Positions 22,436 through 34,514 of a stretch of 64,000 nucleotides of DNA are shown here, piece after piece (the first letter of the stretch is position 1; each line of letters starts with the position of its first letter). This DNA comes from Lentinula raphanica. Taxonomy: Eukaryota > Basidiomycota > Agaricomycetes > Agaricales > Omphalotaceae. The notes under the pieces were generated by a model, which was not told the DNA's origin, did no database searches, and worked only from the letters and a program-made list of their open reading frames with translations. Made by a program: the position numbers and the translations under genes. Location of the stretch: assembly GCA_027919835.1 (NCBI GenBank), contig JANVFP010000001.1, forward strand, positions 1,302,001 to 1,366,000. The letters run 5' to 3'.

Positions 22436-24278
22436 TCAGGTTTTCTTTACAACACCACGAGCAGCCCGTTGACTAGCCCCAACATTACCTCCTTGAATTT
22501 TAGTATTTCCTACTCCGAGTTCTGCTGTTTTTCCATTCACAGAAGCCTGGCCTCCGCGCATATCTTCCAGGATCAGAAGTCGAAGCTCGGGATATACTTG
22601 TATATGCGTTAACTTTTGGATCCGTCTGCAAATCCTACGAACCAACTGTCCAGTCTCTGTCCTAGCAAAGAATTCGTCCTGGGGAGCCTTCGTGTCTGAC
22701 CAATACTGGGGATAATTCCACTTCGTAAGTTCTTCGTGTACGTTCTTCGCTGTCCACTTGCCTTCCCTTGCAGGACCAAGGTGGGCTACAATGATCTGGG
22801 AAATGATCAAGAATCTAACTGAATCTCGGTCGATCTTGGGCCGCATGCTGGACAAGAGTCGATCTGTGTCCTGCCATAATTTTCCAGAATCTGTTCCGAG
22901 GAATTGATTCCAGTTTGTGATGTGCGCATTGCCAATATCAGCCAACCACTGTGATTGAGAGTATGACTCGAGCGAATCGCGCACAGCAGATGGGGGTGAA
23001 TTGTCGCTGAGACGTTCCGACACAATGTTATACGCGAACGAGCTGCTAACAACCATCGGAGAAGGAGGGGTAGCGGCGATGATGGCGTTTTTCTTCTGCT
23101 GAACATATCCAGTGGTTTGTTGAACGGGAGTCGTAGCTGCAGAGTAAGAACTCTTTGCGGAAAACGCGCTGGCCGGTGGATTCAGAAATGGACCAGAAGA
23201 CGAGACAACCATTGGAGATGGAGGACTCTGAGCGGCGATGATGGCGTCTATCTTCTCTTGAACAGAGTCTGCAATGGTTTGTTGATTGGGAGTCGTAGCC
23301 GCAGAGCTCTTTGCGGAAAACTCGCTAGCCAGTGGATTCAGAAATGGACCGGAAGACGTGACAACCATCGGAGAAGGAGGATTCTTAGCGGCTCTGCCAA
23401 TGGCGTCTGTAGGCTTCTTTTGAACATCTGCAGTGCGTTGTTGATTGGCAGTCGTTTCAGAACCCTGTGCGGAAAACGCGTTAGCCAGTGGATTTAATGG
23501 ACCACTGGAAGACGAAGGATGGACGATGCGCGACTCGATATTATGACCGCTAGTAATATCACTATCTGTACGCTTTTGGAGAATCATATCGGAGTCAGCC
23601 ACAGGCGCATAGCCTACAGTGGGGCTTGTCGGAGGAAGGACGCCGCTGGCAATGGTCGAATGTATGTCAACATTCAGACCGGAAGGGTAAAGGGGACGAG
23701 ACTCGATGCTGGGGTCACACGCAACATCAGTGTAAGTACGCACACGAGAAAGGGGGCGAGTGATGGGCGCAGAAAGAGGACTCGGAGGAAGTAGTACGCC
23801 AGGTCCGTGAGTGACAGCCGCGAGTGGATCAGGAGGGTGGGGGGCCCGGGTACGAGAATCGAGACTGGGAATGCTAACAGAATCAACGTCTATTCCCTCG
23901 TGAACTTGAAGGGAGTGGAAGACGGGCAGTGAGCTTGAGTGAGGACTCGTTGGATTGAAGTGAACGGAGTCCTGTAACTTGAGTAGTAGAGAAACCGGTT
24001 TCGGGACTCATTAGAAGTTTATAACACGCCAGACGTTGGCAAGAAAATACCTTGGTATCGATAAGATGACCGGGAAATGCACTGAGCTCGCCTTCAAAGC
24101 TGCAGTCCTGAGAATGTCCAGATTCAGGAATATCTTGGCTGGAAAAAGCGCATGAGGCTGCATCTTTTTCGGGTCCAGTCTCGACAACAGGCGCAAAACG
24201 CCTGAAGGGAGCAGCTTTGACAGATATTGACGCAGCTCCCAAAACAATAAAGATGAGTGTAGATTGAGATCGAACCAT
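22436..24278 (-). CDS. S1: putative secreted protein of the W-x2-F/SGK module family
   Basis: Exon 1 (24278-24051) and exon 2 (23971-22436) are joined by a 79-nt phase-0 intron, giving 587 aa. The start MVRSQSTLIFIVLGAASISVKAAP is a signal peptide. The N-terminal segment EKDAASCAF...LIDTK closely matches S2. Residues about 230-385 hold three to four tandem units of roughly 50 residues, each with SSGPFLNP, FSAKSS, an (I)DAIIAA-like helix and PPSPMVV. The C-terminal part has two modules: ITNWNQFLGTDSGKLW (about 423-440) and FFARTETGQLVRR (about 508-522), with MRPKIDRDSVRFLIISQII between. I do not recognise the family; its function is unknown. A Pro/Ser-rich linker followed by a compact helical domain would suit an extracellular or wall-associated protein. 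Confidence 0.82.
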
Positions 24279-24321
24279 TGGTGTTTAATTGTGGCAAGAG
24301 TGTTACAGTGGGCGGTATAGT

Positions 24322-24345
24322 ACGCTAAGGCGACCAGCGGCTCAG
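24322..24345 (-). promoter_or_regulatory. Shared promoter box of the S family (S1 copy)
   Basis: Read on the minus strand the sequence is GAGCCGCTGGTCGCCTTAGC, ending about 44 bp before the S1 ATG. The same box precedes S2-S5 at similar distance, although the genes are scattered over 23 kb and S1 is on the other strand. Confidence 0.65.
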
Positions 24346-25278
24346 CGTTGCAATGAAGAATCGACTTGTTGCAACATTTGCTATCTGGGCGAGGTTCATA
24401 TACCGTAGAGAATGCGATGCTCATGGATCGTGCGACGTGAGCCCACATCCGATTCGGACTTCGTGAAATGACCTGTTTCAAACCTGTTCAAACCCTTTCA
24501 ATGACACCTGGTGAGTTTCATATCGTTGATCGATAGGCACCGTGTCACTCCAGGGGACATAGATATCTGGAACATGCATCTCGAGGCATGATAGGGCATC
24601 GTTGCTCTCCTGGCTCCATACGACGGTGACGAGCAAGTCTTGTAAACGAGGAATATTAAGCAGAGCTAAGCAGACCAGAGCAGACCTGAATGATTTGTAG
24701 TCCGACATCATTACGTAAGCGCGTCGCGTCTCCTCGCCCGTCGCCGCCCGACGTATACATAGTCCTTCTCGAATCTCAAGCCTGTAAAGACACCCGACGG
24801 TGCTAATGTTTCGATTTCACCTTTCAGTGTAGCCTCAGCAGGCCTCAGCGTGCTTTGTTTTTGCGTCAGTGGTTGAAGCAGGATGTTACATGAATTACGG
24901 TCATCACGGGGAGGGAGTGAGCAGGTACGTGCCTACCAGTGCCTACCTCAGGCGAGTCTTGATAGCGAGCACATGCTGATAAACATATGCAGTGCTCTGA
25001 TTGTCGTCTTTATACTCAATATTAGAGAACCATAAATCGCTCATTGACACCTTGATTGCGTACTTGAAGAACAGTATAACAGTATAACAGATTATAACAG
25101 TCATTGAAATCCCTTCGGCTCCTTACTCTTTTCCCCCCAAGTCATTCGATTGTCACCTCACTTCACCTTACAAGTTACAACCCGGCTGGCCCGGTCGAAA
25201 CCACTTTTATCCTCGAATCACCGTTCGAAATCTGATCTTCATCTCTCAGCTTTTGTCGACTCAACGGAAGCAAAAACC
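24346..25278. other. Divergent intergenic region
   Basis: About 0.9 kb between the S1 promoter box and the plus-strand membrane protein at 25279. A short tandem AGTATAAC repeat lies near 25070-25100. No gene is supported. Confidence 0.5.
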
Positions 25279-26330
25279 ATGAATCTTTGTCGATTGCTCT
25301 TCTTTGTCACTCTCGCGGTGCACGTCTCTGGCACGAACAGCATCTCCCCGCCTCCGGCAGTACATCTTCCACAAGAAGCCGCGGTGGACGGAAACAAAGA
25401 CCACCCGCCGGCTCCTCCTCCTCCTCCTGCTAGTTCTTTCAATAACGCCCAATCTGAATCGGAGTTTTCTGAATCCGGCTCATCTGGCGACAGACCGGGG
25501 TCAGAGCATGGAACTAGCTCGACCACGCCCAAACACCTCCTGACTGGGCCAGCAGCGTCTGGTGGCCGACGATATTCAGCCGATGACACCCCCGAGTCCC
25601 CCTCAGTGAGCGGTGACGATGGAAGCGTAATTAGTCTGGAGACAGCTAATGCTGTAAGGTTTAGTACTCTGAAGACACCTGATGCTATAACCATCAACAG
25701 TCAGAAGACACCTGATGCTATAGCTAAACATATGTCCATTACCCCTACCAGAGCACAGATCATAGAAGTGAAACCCAATCACCGAAATTCAGCAGCGACG
25801 TTCCATCAGTCGCCTGCAATGGAGGCAGCTCAGATCTCCCCATCCCCGGACCAGCACCTCTCCGCTGCACCCCAGACCACCAACCGCGGCCGCTGTGTTG
25901 AGTTCTATCAGAAACACAAGAAGGCCATTCTCACGATTGCTGCCGTGGCTTTGGTATGCGTTCTCGTGATTGTAGTCCCAGCTGCGGTAGTGGCTACCCA
26001 CCATTCTAGTCACGCTGGTGATCATGATGGCGCTTCCAACGATGGCAATTACGGGCTCGATTGTACTAGATGTAATAGGATGCAGAGAAGGGGTTTGAAG
26101 TCCGAGATTGACTCAGAGGTCGAAAGTTGTTGTGTTCAGCGATGTGATTGTCGAGAAGCCGATGGAAAGGTGAGTGAGCGAGACCAGTCCTTACGATTCC
26201 TTGATTCTTCATGTGTGTACTGATTCATCTTGATACTGACCAGGGAACTCTGGAGCCTGATGGATTGGTTAAAGTTGAACCTCTTGCCACTTCAAAGGCT
26301 CCTACAAAGCTTTCAAAGAGAGTGGTTTGA
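25279..26330 (+). CDS. Single-pass membrane protein with Ser/Thr/Pro-rich ectodomain and Cys-rich tail
   Basis: Exons 25279-26169 and 26244-26330 (325 aa), with a 74-nt phase-0 intron. MNLCRLLFFVTLAVHVSGTNS is a signal peptide, followed by a run of prolines (PPAPPPPPASS) and a long Ser/Thr/Pro/Asp-rich region that includes two near-identical SQKTPDAI/LKTPDAI units near residues 133-150. A strongly hydrophobic helix (AILTIAAVALVCVLVIVVPAAVVAT) lies around residues 214-238, preceded by a basic stretch (QKHKKA). The tail contains CTRCNRM and CCVQRCDC. An upstream in-frame extension (from 25150) lacks signal-peptide character, so the ATG at 25279 is preferred. The family is unknown; the layout fits a cell-surface or wall-sensor-like protein, which is inference. 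Confidence 0.7.
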
Positions 26331-26799
26331 GAGTCGGTTCATCGGCATCGTATCTCAGATGATGGAATGGAGGAAGTGCAAGAGTTGGAGTGACTGTAAA
26401 GGCCTTGTGTAGTAAAATGATCCTGGAACGATATTGTACAATGTATTTCCCAGTGATAGTATCACGATCATGACAATTGTGATGGCTGAAACCCGTCGAT
26501 GTTGACTCGAATGTGAATGAAGCACTTTGATTTCCAAACACACCTGAAAACACAGGATGAGTCGTCAGACTATCTGTGCACCGAGAAGTGGAATAAGTAT
26601 TTCAGTTTTGATCAGGGCACGTTCTATGACGACGCGGGTGACTGAAAATGGCCAGTGCTCGCACAATGAAGGTCGCAGAAATATGTCTAGCATTGTTGAT
26701 GGATAGCACCAGGATTCGTGAATGTACTAAAAGGTAGTGTACAGTGGGATAGATTAGTATACGAAGATATCTAGTGAACCCAAGCATGCGTAGAGGAAC
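26331..26799. other. Convergent intergenic region
   Basis: 470 bp between the stops of the membrane protein and the fungalysin. The open frames on the minus strand have no support. No repeat was seen. Confidence 0.5.
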
Positions 26800-29573
26800 C
26801 TAGTTGCAAGTAGCCGGAGTGGCGAAACCCTGCATTGAAGGACGAGAAAGTCAGAACAGAAAACGCAGATGAGCCCAAAGCACTACTCACATTCGTCCTG
26901 ATCCCTCCGCCCCATGGCGTGCGACCCTGAACGTTCGCATCGGTACCAAGACCACGTAGAGAGAATGCCTTCCACAAAGTACAGAAGTTCTCTCCGCCCG
27001 TAAGCTCCTCGTCGGCAAGGATAATAGCGTCCCGAGCGTCAAAGAATGATGGCTGGCAAGGTTGGAGTTTCATGCCGTTGATGACGAGTCTGGATGAATA
27101 GTCAGCTTACAAGCATACCAGAGTTGAACAAGTGAACCAAAAAACGTACTGCACCGAAAGAGTGTTGCCGTGTTTCGGCACCAGAGGTTTCTTGCCAACA
27201 GCAGGGCGGTAGAAGTCGTTCGTCGGGATGGTGCCGTTCTCGAGAGGCAAAGGAGGGTAAAGGGTCTCGGAGAAGCCGTGCTTCTCGATGAGCGCTTGTG
27301 AAACGAGCCACAGGATCTGTGCCCAGACTTCACCGATAGCGTGGACTCCCCAGTAGCCGGGTTTGTCTAGAGTCTGATACGTCGAAGGGTTGACGGTCTC
27401 ATTCTGTGATCGACACATTAGTATATACCACGACGGATGATTGTTGGAAAAGATCGCACCAGAGAGTAAGGGTAGTTCCTGATACCTCTGGGTCTGTTAG
27501 CAGCCCATGCACCCATAGGATAGTCAGAGTAGTTTGCTGTGCTGCGGATAGTAGTTGCCAAAAATCTAAAAAAAGTAACAATCGATGAGTATATACCAAT
27601 GAAAGGCATTACCGTGGACTTACCTCCCCAGCCTTCACCCATACCACCACTCTCACCCCATCCTAAGCACCCCGAGTTCATCGGTCCACCCGTCAATCGA
27701 GTGCTCAAACCGTGACTGTACTCATGGATGACAATTCCAGCCTCGAAGTCGCCATCTCGGTAAGGGTTCGCAGTGTTCCAGAGATACATGCGCATACGAC
27801 CGTTGCTGCCATCAGGAGGTGTCATGAAGTTGGCGTTGTTGAAGCCAGAACCATCCTGAGCATTGGCGATAACGGCGTCGCCTTCACGACCACCACGGCC
27901 AAAGTTGTACTGTTGGAAGTTTCCTGCAACCTCGGTGAAACCGTATCTGGAAGGAAAAGGGTGAGCAAGGATAGAATGATGAAAAAAGGGGGAAGTGTCT
28001 ACCTATAGTACAGATCGTGAATCATGTTGGAGGTGTAGAACAGCTGTGTGACCGTAGCATTGATATAGCTCTGCGCAACATCCATAGCCTCGTCACTCTC
28101 AGATGCCTTTGGCTTGTACTGATAATCGTACACCGACGAACTCCCAGCATCAGGACGATAGTTGTAAAGGTACGCGTTCTGACCTTCCCAGTTCTCCTGA
28201 GCAAAGACGTTGTTACCGAAAGTGGTAGAGGTATTGCGGTAGAACTCGTCACTAGGTTTGACACCTTTGTACGAAGGATCGTTGGCAAAAGGCAGGGTGT
28301 GCCAACCGATTGGAGAAGCGAGAGCGTCGAAGTTCTCTTTCTCTAACGTACGGTTACCGTCTGAAGGGTCGTTAATGCCCCAGGCGAATACGTTGTAGGT
28401 TGCAGGTTCTTTGGGAGCTTCAGGAGGAGGGATAGGAGCATCAGATGCCCAATCGACGACCGAGATGATCCTGTGAGGGGCGAAAGCAGAGACAGCGGCC
28501 TCATACCAGTTGTTCTCCATCTCCACTTCGAACTATGAGAGATAGGGTTCAGTGAGCTGAGCGTTGCGAAACCAAGACAACATACCTTCCAAACAGGCAC
28601 GAGTTCAACAGACCCGTCCTCGGAGGGAACTTGAACATAAGCTATACTGGCCTTGACAGGGTTCACGGTGTCCGGAACGTTGTCTACGTGGGAGGCTTCG
28701 CCTTCGAACAAGCCTTCAGAGGTAAGATGACTGACGGTAGAGATAGTCATTCGTCCCAAGTGTTCGTCGTATTTGCCAAGAATCTCGTTGACCATTTCTG
28801 ATTTGGGCGTAGCGGCAACCATGAACTCAAGGAGAGCAGGTCTCATATCACCAACGTCTTCGAGAGCTTGTGGGCGCTTCGAGGCCATTTCATCAGCGAG
28901 TCCGTGGAATTGGCAGTTGGAGGTATGAAGGTGAGCTAGATGGCTCATAGAGGGCGGAAGTTCGGTTATCTTATCACTACCCATAGGAGCTTGCTCATTC
29001 TGTATTGAGGCGAGAACACCGAGGTGGTTGTCAAGCTCGGCTTTGAGGTCCTCACAATACTCGCGATGAGGATGAGGCAGAGTTCGCGAGTCAGATTTGG
29101 CGACAAGTGACGGTGGCTTGCCTGCGAAAAACTAGACTTATATGAGCGCAGGTGACTCGAAACTGTAGAAGTTGACATACCGAGTTCCCGTACGACAGAA
29201 TCTTCCCGTCTTTGATATTGATGTTCATGTTACCGTCCGTGACCTCAATGCCATGAAGGAGTTGACGAACATAAACGTGTGTAACGCCCGTCGAAGGGTC
29301 GGTGTAAGAGTCTGAACGAATCTTGTATGAAGACTGGACTTGGTCCGGTCCTATTATGTCGTCGATGAACTGTCGTGCGACCTCAAAGGGGTCGAGATTC
29401 GAGCTCTGAGGCATAAATTCATTGACATGGTTCTGACGAGGAATAGACCGGTAGACAGCGTGAGGGATTGTTGGACCAAAACCAAGGGATTTACGGGCGG
29501 TAACAGGAGCACGGTGACCTGAGACGCTCCCTACAATTCCAGCAAGAATTGACACGATGAGTAAACAGCGCAT
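26800..29573 (-). CDS. Fungalysin (M36) extracellular metallopeptidase, with a one-base frameshift
   Basis: Eight exons: 29573-29181, 29131-28586, 28532-28003, 27946-27624, 27565-27460, 27403-27150, 27089-26891 and 26829-26800. The start [19 protein letters not shown] is a signal peptide; an FTP-type propeptide follows ([25 protein letters not shown]). The catalytic domain has the zinc motif HEYSH in [18 protein letters not shown] and the third-ligand region [10 protein letters not shown], then [11 protein letters not shown] and the C-terminal [17 protein letters not shown]. Fungalysins are secreted proteases that mature by removing the propeptide. Exon 4 ends in phase 1 and exon 5 must supply AT plus a T-run; the genome has five Ts where six are needed, so all spliced exons total 2,381 nt, one short of 794 codons. 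Either a real pseudogene mutation or a homopolymer error. Everything else looks functional. Confidence 0.87.
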
Positions 29574-30337
29574 CAGAGTAAAAGGGTTCCCAGTAGATGT
29601 TTGAAGGGAATGTAAGGGAAGACAAGTGATAGCAGATAGTGGTTGTGAGTAGAGAAGTGGGGGAAACCAAAGAGAGTTGTTTCGAGTTTCATTGGCTAGA
29701 TATAGTACAGCAGTTTATCAATGCTTGCGTCAGCACGATAAGAAAGCTATCCACATTTGGCAACGTGGAAAACACGAGGTCCCTTTTACCTCTTCAAGCT
29801 CACTTTCCTCTACAGCAGCCAGCTCAGCATCACATTCAAGAGTAAGATAAGCAGCTGCGTTGGCTAGAACGTACAAGGTTATACCGAGTATATCGATATC
29901 CTCAAGGTCAGCAGAGAAACTCACGCATATTCATTGATAAAATTCTATACTAACAACAATTGACCACAGCAGTCAAGAATGGATACCCATTACATGGAAC
30001 CGAACGTATGATCCAGTATTATGTATTCCGTCTATAACCCTATGAATGAACTTGTGTTCTTCACCAGTTGACGATCTCTAAGAGTCTTGAAAAATCCAAG
30101 AATCGCACTGAAGGCTAAGCTGCAGCCCGACGGGTCACTTGGGTTTGCGATGCATCAGTACATAGCATCAGGATATTCTCTGATGAGCTATCGGAGTGGT
30201 TTCAGCTGGTATATATACCCTCGCTCAGACGATGTTCCAACCAAGTTGATTCTTCCTTGCAACCATAAGCCGCTGGTCGCCTTATCGTCACAACCCCATA
30301 TCCATAAAAACTATCTTCTTACCCAAACCCCAACACG
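29574..30337. other. Divergent promoter region of fungalysin and S2
   Basis: 760 bp with no supported gene. A TATATATA element at 30210-30217 lies about 56 bp before the S2 promoter box (30266-30287). Confidence 0.5.
30266..30287 (+). promoter_or_regulatory. Shared promoter box of the S family (S2 copy)
   Basis: TAAGCCGCTGGTCGCCTTAT, ending about 50 bp before the S2 ATG at 30338. It follows a TATATATA at 30210-30217. Confidence 0.7.
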
Positions 30338-31804
30338 ATGGTTCGCCGTTCACATTCTGCGCTCCTCTTGGCCGCTCTTGGAGTCGCTTCTATCGCTGCT
30401 GCCGCTCCCTTGCCCCGGCTTGTGCTTAGTAGTGTCAAGATTCCCGGAGAAGACGCAGCCTCATGCGCTCTCTTCAACCAAGATACCTCCCAGTCCGGAA
30501 ATCCTCAGCCTTGTAGTGAGAGCGAGCCCAATGTCTTCCCCAATAACGTTCTTGACACCGTGGTAAGTTCTTGCCGATAACCTTTGTCAGTCTTCTAACT
30601 CCCAAATTTGGCTTTCCAGGACTCCTCTTCCTTCGACCATGATTCTTCTGTCATCGTTTCGACTTCTTCCTCTTCGCCCGTTTCTTGTTCCCTCCTCCAA
30701 GAGAATGCTGATACTGCTAGCATTCCTAGTATCGAATATCGTTCCCCCTGTATACTCTCTGGCGATGATTCAACTCGCGTATTTTCTCCAGATCCTCCTT
30801 ATGCGCCCGTCACTCGTTCCCTTCCCCTTCCTCGGAAGCACGCAGACGCCGATATTGATCCTGTCATACATTCTCGTGCTCCCCAGCCTTCTGATCCACT
30901 CGTTGTCGAATATCCGATTGACGTATCTTCTTCGAGTATTGCATATACACCCGTTGCTCGCTCGTTTCCTCCAAAGCGTATGGACACTGATACTGCTAGT
31001 GGTGATCATATCATTGAGTCTCGTAACGTCCATCCTTCGTCTGGCCCACTCATACATCCAACCAGCGGGTCTTTCGCAACTCCTCACGATGGGACTGAGG
31101 CTGCTGATCCAGATATAGATGATATCCAAAGGAAGATTGACGCTATCATCGCCGCCAATCCTCCTGCTCCGGCTGTTGCTGGCAGTCATAACCCGAGCGC
31201 GTTTTCCTCAAAGAGAGGCGCTTTCGCAGCCGCCAATCCTCCTGCTCCGGTTGTTGCCAGTCATCACCCTGTCGCGTACAGCATTGTGTCTCAACTCGGA
31301 GAAAAATCAACTGCATATACTGTGTGTAATATGCTCAGGTTTATGCTCCAGCTCCAGTCGAAACCATGGCCAGTTGATCCAATGGCACGAATTACCAACT
31401 GGGATCAATTCACTCGAACGGCTGCTGGAGAGTTGTGGCAGGACACAGATCAACTTATATCCAGGATGCGGCCCCAAATTGACCGGCATGCAATTCGAAC
31501 CGAAATCATAGCACAGATCATTCTAACACACCCTGCCAATATCGATGTTACCACCAAAGATATCCACCAATCGCTCAGGGAGTGGAACCATCCTCGGTAC
31601 TGGGTAGATGCCAAGGTTTCCAAGGGTATTTGGTACCAATTTTTCAAGACAGAGACCGGAAAACTCTTTATCAGAGTTCGTGATCATATAGCCTCGTCAT
31701 CGACCATACAACCCAACAACTACGATCTCCACCAGTTGGTCTGGAAAGACATACAGCCTCAAGGCTACTATGTCAATCATAAAGCGGAACGTAGAATGAA
31801 CTAG
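30338..31804 (+). CDS. S2: putative secreted protein of the W-x2-F/SGK module family
   Basis: Exons 30338-30562 and 30620-31804 (469 aa), with a 57-nt phase-0 intron at the same place as in S1. The signal peptide is MVRRSHSALLLAALGVASIAAAAP. The N-terminal block GEDAASCALFNQD...VLDTV matches S1. The middle is Ser/Pro-rich with repeated short blocks (ESRNVHPSSGP, DDIQRKIDAIIAANPPAP). The C-terminal domain contains ITNWDQFTRTAAGELWQDTD (about 333-352), MRPQIDRHAIRTEIIAQII and YQFFKTETGKLFIRVRDHI (about 413-432), closely parallel to S1. Function is unknown. S1 and S2 are the longest and most similar pair. Confidence 0.82.
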
Positions 31805-31995
31805 ATTCGTACCCAGTACGGGCTTGAAGAGAGGGCATGTTGATCAAAATTCTCATTCCTGAATATTGCAGCATCATTGAGCCGCTGGGTACGAGTCTAC
31901 GGTTTTTGTTCTTAGCGTTACGAGTTTGCTCTGTAGGCTTGGGTAGTACGATAGCGGCGGCCTTGTGATTCGATACTCTCGAACATTTAAAAAGC

Positions 31996-32205
31996 ATGTT
32001 TCTCGTACCCTCGACCCGGACATTCTCATTCACTATTGAAGACTATTATAACTTGCCAGACTCGTTGTATTCTGTGAAGGAACTGGATGTGCTGGTACGT
32101 CGGTATTACGAAGCCGTGAAAGGAAGAAGTCCAACGAGGGGCAGACTTGATAAATGGAAAAGTAGAGCTTTGTTCGACCACTGTCCTCCTACGTCTTCAA
32201 ATTAA
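31996..32205 (+). pseudogene. Relic of an S4/S5-type family member
   Basis: A 69-codon frame (31999-32205) whose residues YYNLPDSLYSVKELDVLVRR and GRLDKWKSRALFDH align with the S4 C-terminus (YYQLPDSDSEEFVKKLDDLG and GELDSSWKSHALFQH). No signal peptide, intron or promoter box accompanies it, so only the 3' end of a family member survives. The DNA after it (to about 32,480) still resembles the tail sequence found after S4 and S5 before the foldback element begins at 32619. Confidence 0.65.
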
Positions 32206-33097
32206 TGAAGGCCGCTCCCTGTAGCTGATAGGCGATCACTGTCGATGCACCGCTTGCCTCCCGACCCCGCCAGCGAATGTTCCTCGCCGACCAGGATCAC
32301 TAATTCCCTGACCAGCCTCCCATTCAATAGTGACTCTCTCTCACCTTCGAGTCTGTTTTCCCAACAAATTCTCCCAGCTAGTATGACGAGCTGCCTCTTT
32401 TATACCACCACCAGCGAAGCTTGCCTTATGCTCCTTACTTCCTTGACGACCAGCTACTTGGTGCCTTCTGACGAGCAAGTCCGTCACTCTCATCGGTCCA
32501 CTCTTTTCAATACTTACAGATCCAATCCGGCGTCGGAGTACTAGGATATCATCGTTGGTTGTTAGAGAAATCAGAATGGATTTTGTGGGGAGGACTTTCA
32601 ATTGAAGATGCATACACCAGGGGCGCGCAAGATTATTACGGACCGTAATTTTTGGGAAATATAGTCAGTATGCCGAATAAAAATTCACACATTTTTCGCC
32701 CGAAATTCCTTGCTTTGTGCATGCCGAAAAATTTCATAAGTTTTGTCAAATATACAGATTCTTTTTCATTCGGAAATGTATACGTTTTGTGCTTGTTATA
32801 GATAATCTTTGCCACTTGTTATAGACTATGTTTCCCATTGAAACTCTGTTATCTTTCCCGCAAGAAACAAAGAGCCTTTCACTCGCGTAAAAAGAAAAAA
32901 ATTTCGTGGGTGAAAGTGAATGCCCGCTTTTTGATTGACGCCCTTTTTAACGCCCAAATTTAATGACAAATCTTTTTAACGCCCAAATTTAATGAGGCGC
33001 CCTCGGTGTTACATAATAAAAAAGCGGGCATTCACTTTCGCCCACGAAATTTTTTTCTTTTTACGCGAGTGAAAGGCTCTTTGTTTCTCGTGGAAAA

Positions 33098-33419
33098 TGT
33101 TAGGATTTAGGATTGGCGTGGCGACGATATGGATGTCTAGGACGCGGTGGTGTGATTTCGTTGAGGACAAGATCGGTGTATTGGTTTATTTGTCTTCTCA
33201 TTTTGGGTATTTAATCTGGGACTCGCTGACTATCACTCTTTAACTTGTACCATCACGTTAAAGAGTGAGTATCTACTATATCATCGTTATATGCTATCGT
33301 ACTCACATACTATTCTTAGCTTACATCGTATCCGTATAGGTATATGAATATTGAACTTGTACCATCACATTAAAGACTTACATCGTATCCGTATAGACGT
33401 AGACTCGCGAATCTTCTCA
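33098..33419 (+). repeat. 5' LTR of the copia element
   Basis: 322 bp, beginning TGTTAGGATTTAGG and ending GAATCTTCTCA. It differs from the 3' LTR at two sites I can find (a C/T near 33256 and an A/G near 33370). Confidence 0.93.
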
Positions 33420-33514
33420 GATTCGCAGTCAGAGCAGCGAACGAAACCCGAATCTACCGAACGAACCACGAACGAACCTTCCGAAATACTCGCCATTGAC
33501 TTACATCTCTGAAG

Positions 33515-34514
33515 ATGTCGACTCCGAACATGCTTCCGCCAATTCAGACCTTTTCCGACTCTCGCCAATTGGATAGCATCACGAACTTCTTAGCTTTTAG
33601 CAACTCTGTTGTGAGTATCGCCCGTGGATACGGGCTCGAAGGATACATCGACGGTTCCATTCCACGCCCTACTTCTAATATCGCTCCTTCCGTTCTGGCA
33701 GCAGGCGCCACTCCGGGTCAGCCTGTCATTCCCACTCCCACTTCGAACAACTCGCCGAATCCCTCGATCGACGAATGGGATCTCAGGAACGCCCGCCTAG
33801 CTGCAATGATCTTTATGAACGTCAAAGACCCTCGTGGAATCGGATTGAACCTGAACCTATCCGCCAAAGACATGTGGGACAAGATCCTCGCCAGATACAA
33901 CCCAAGGACCAGCGCTGCGCAGACTATCGCAAAGGAGCGTCTCAAAGCGCTCCGCTTCAACGACGGTGATCGCTTTGACATCTACTTCAGCAATCTTGAG
34001 CGCTTGAAGTCGGAAGCAAATGAAGTTGGATGTATGATCACCGACGAAGATCTCGTATCGCAATTCCTCACTAGTCTCCCTCCGACGGATGCCTACGCGT
34101 GGGTTATTCAGAACTATTCGGGCAAATCGTACAGCGAAATCAACGCGAGCCTCATGGAAATTCAAATTCGTAAGGATGTTATCAATGACACCGCTGGAGG
34201 CAGCCGTTCCACTGTCGTTCCCACTGCTCTTGCCAACACCACTAATACCCGCTCCAACAATGGCCTCATCTGTTCCAACTGTGGACGTCGCAACCACTCT
34301 CGCTCCAGATGCTATGCGCCCGGTGGAGGCTGGCAACATCGTGTTCCTGCGTGGTGGAAGCCGCCTACTTCGTCCTCGACTGCTGCCGTAGCGCAGAACA
34401 ACCCTCCTGCCGTCAATCCTCCCACCGCGATGGCCACTGTCGTTGACATGGGATCCGATGTTGGCGGTATGGCCTCTTTTCATGCTCTAGCTACTGAAGC
34501 TAACATGTTATCCA
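33515..34514 (+). pseudogene. Copia Gag-Pol, segment 1: Gag with zinc knuckle
   Basis: The ATG at 33515 starts the retroelement frame. A capsid-like Gag region (residues about 90-250) holds the copia-type motif WDKILARYNPRTSA...IAKERLKALRFNDGD and ends with a CCHC knuckle, CSNCGRRNHSRSRC (C-x2-C-x4-H-x4-C), near residue 251. The frame is cut at 34514 by the inverted-repeat element, which adds a few foreign codons and a stop at 34532-34534. The sequence continues in the same frame at 37263. Confidence 0.9.
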
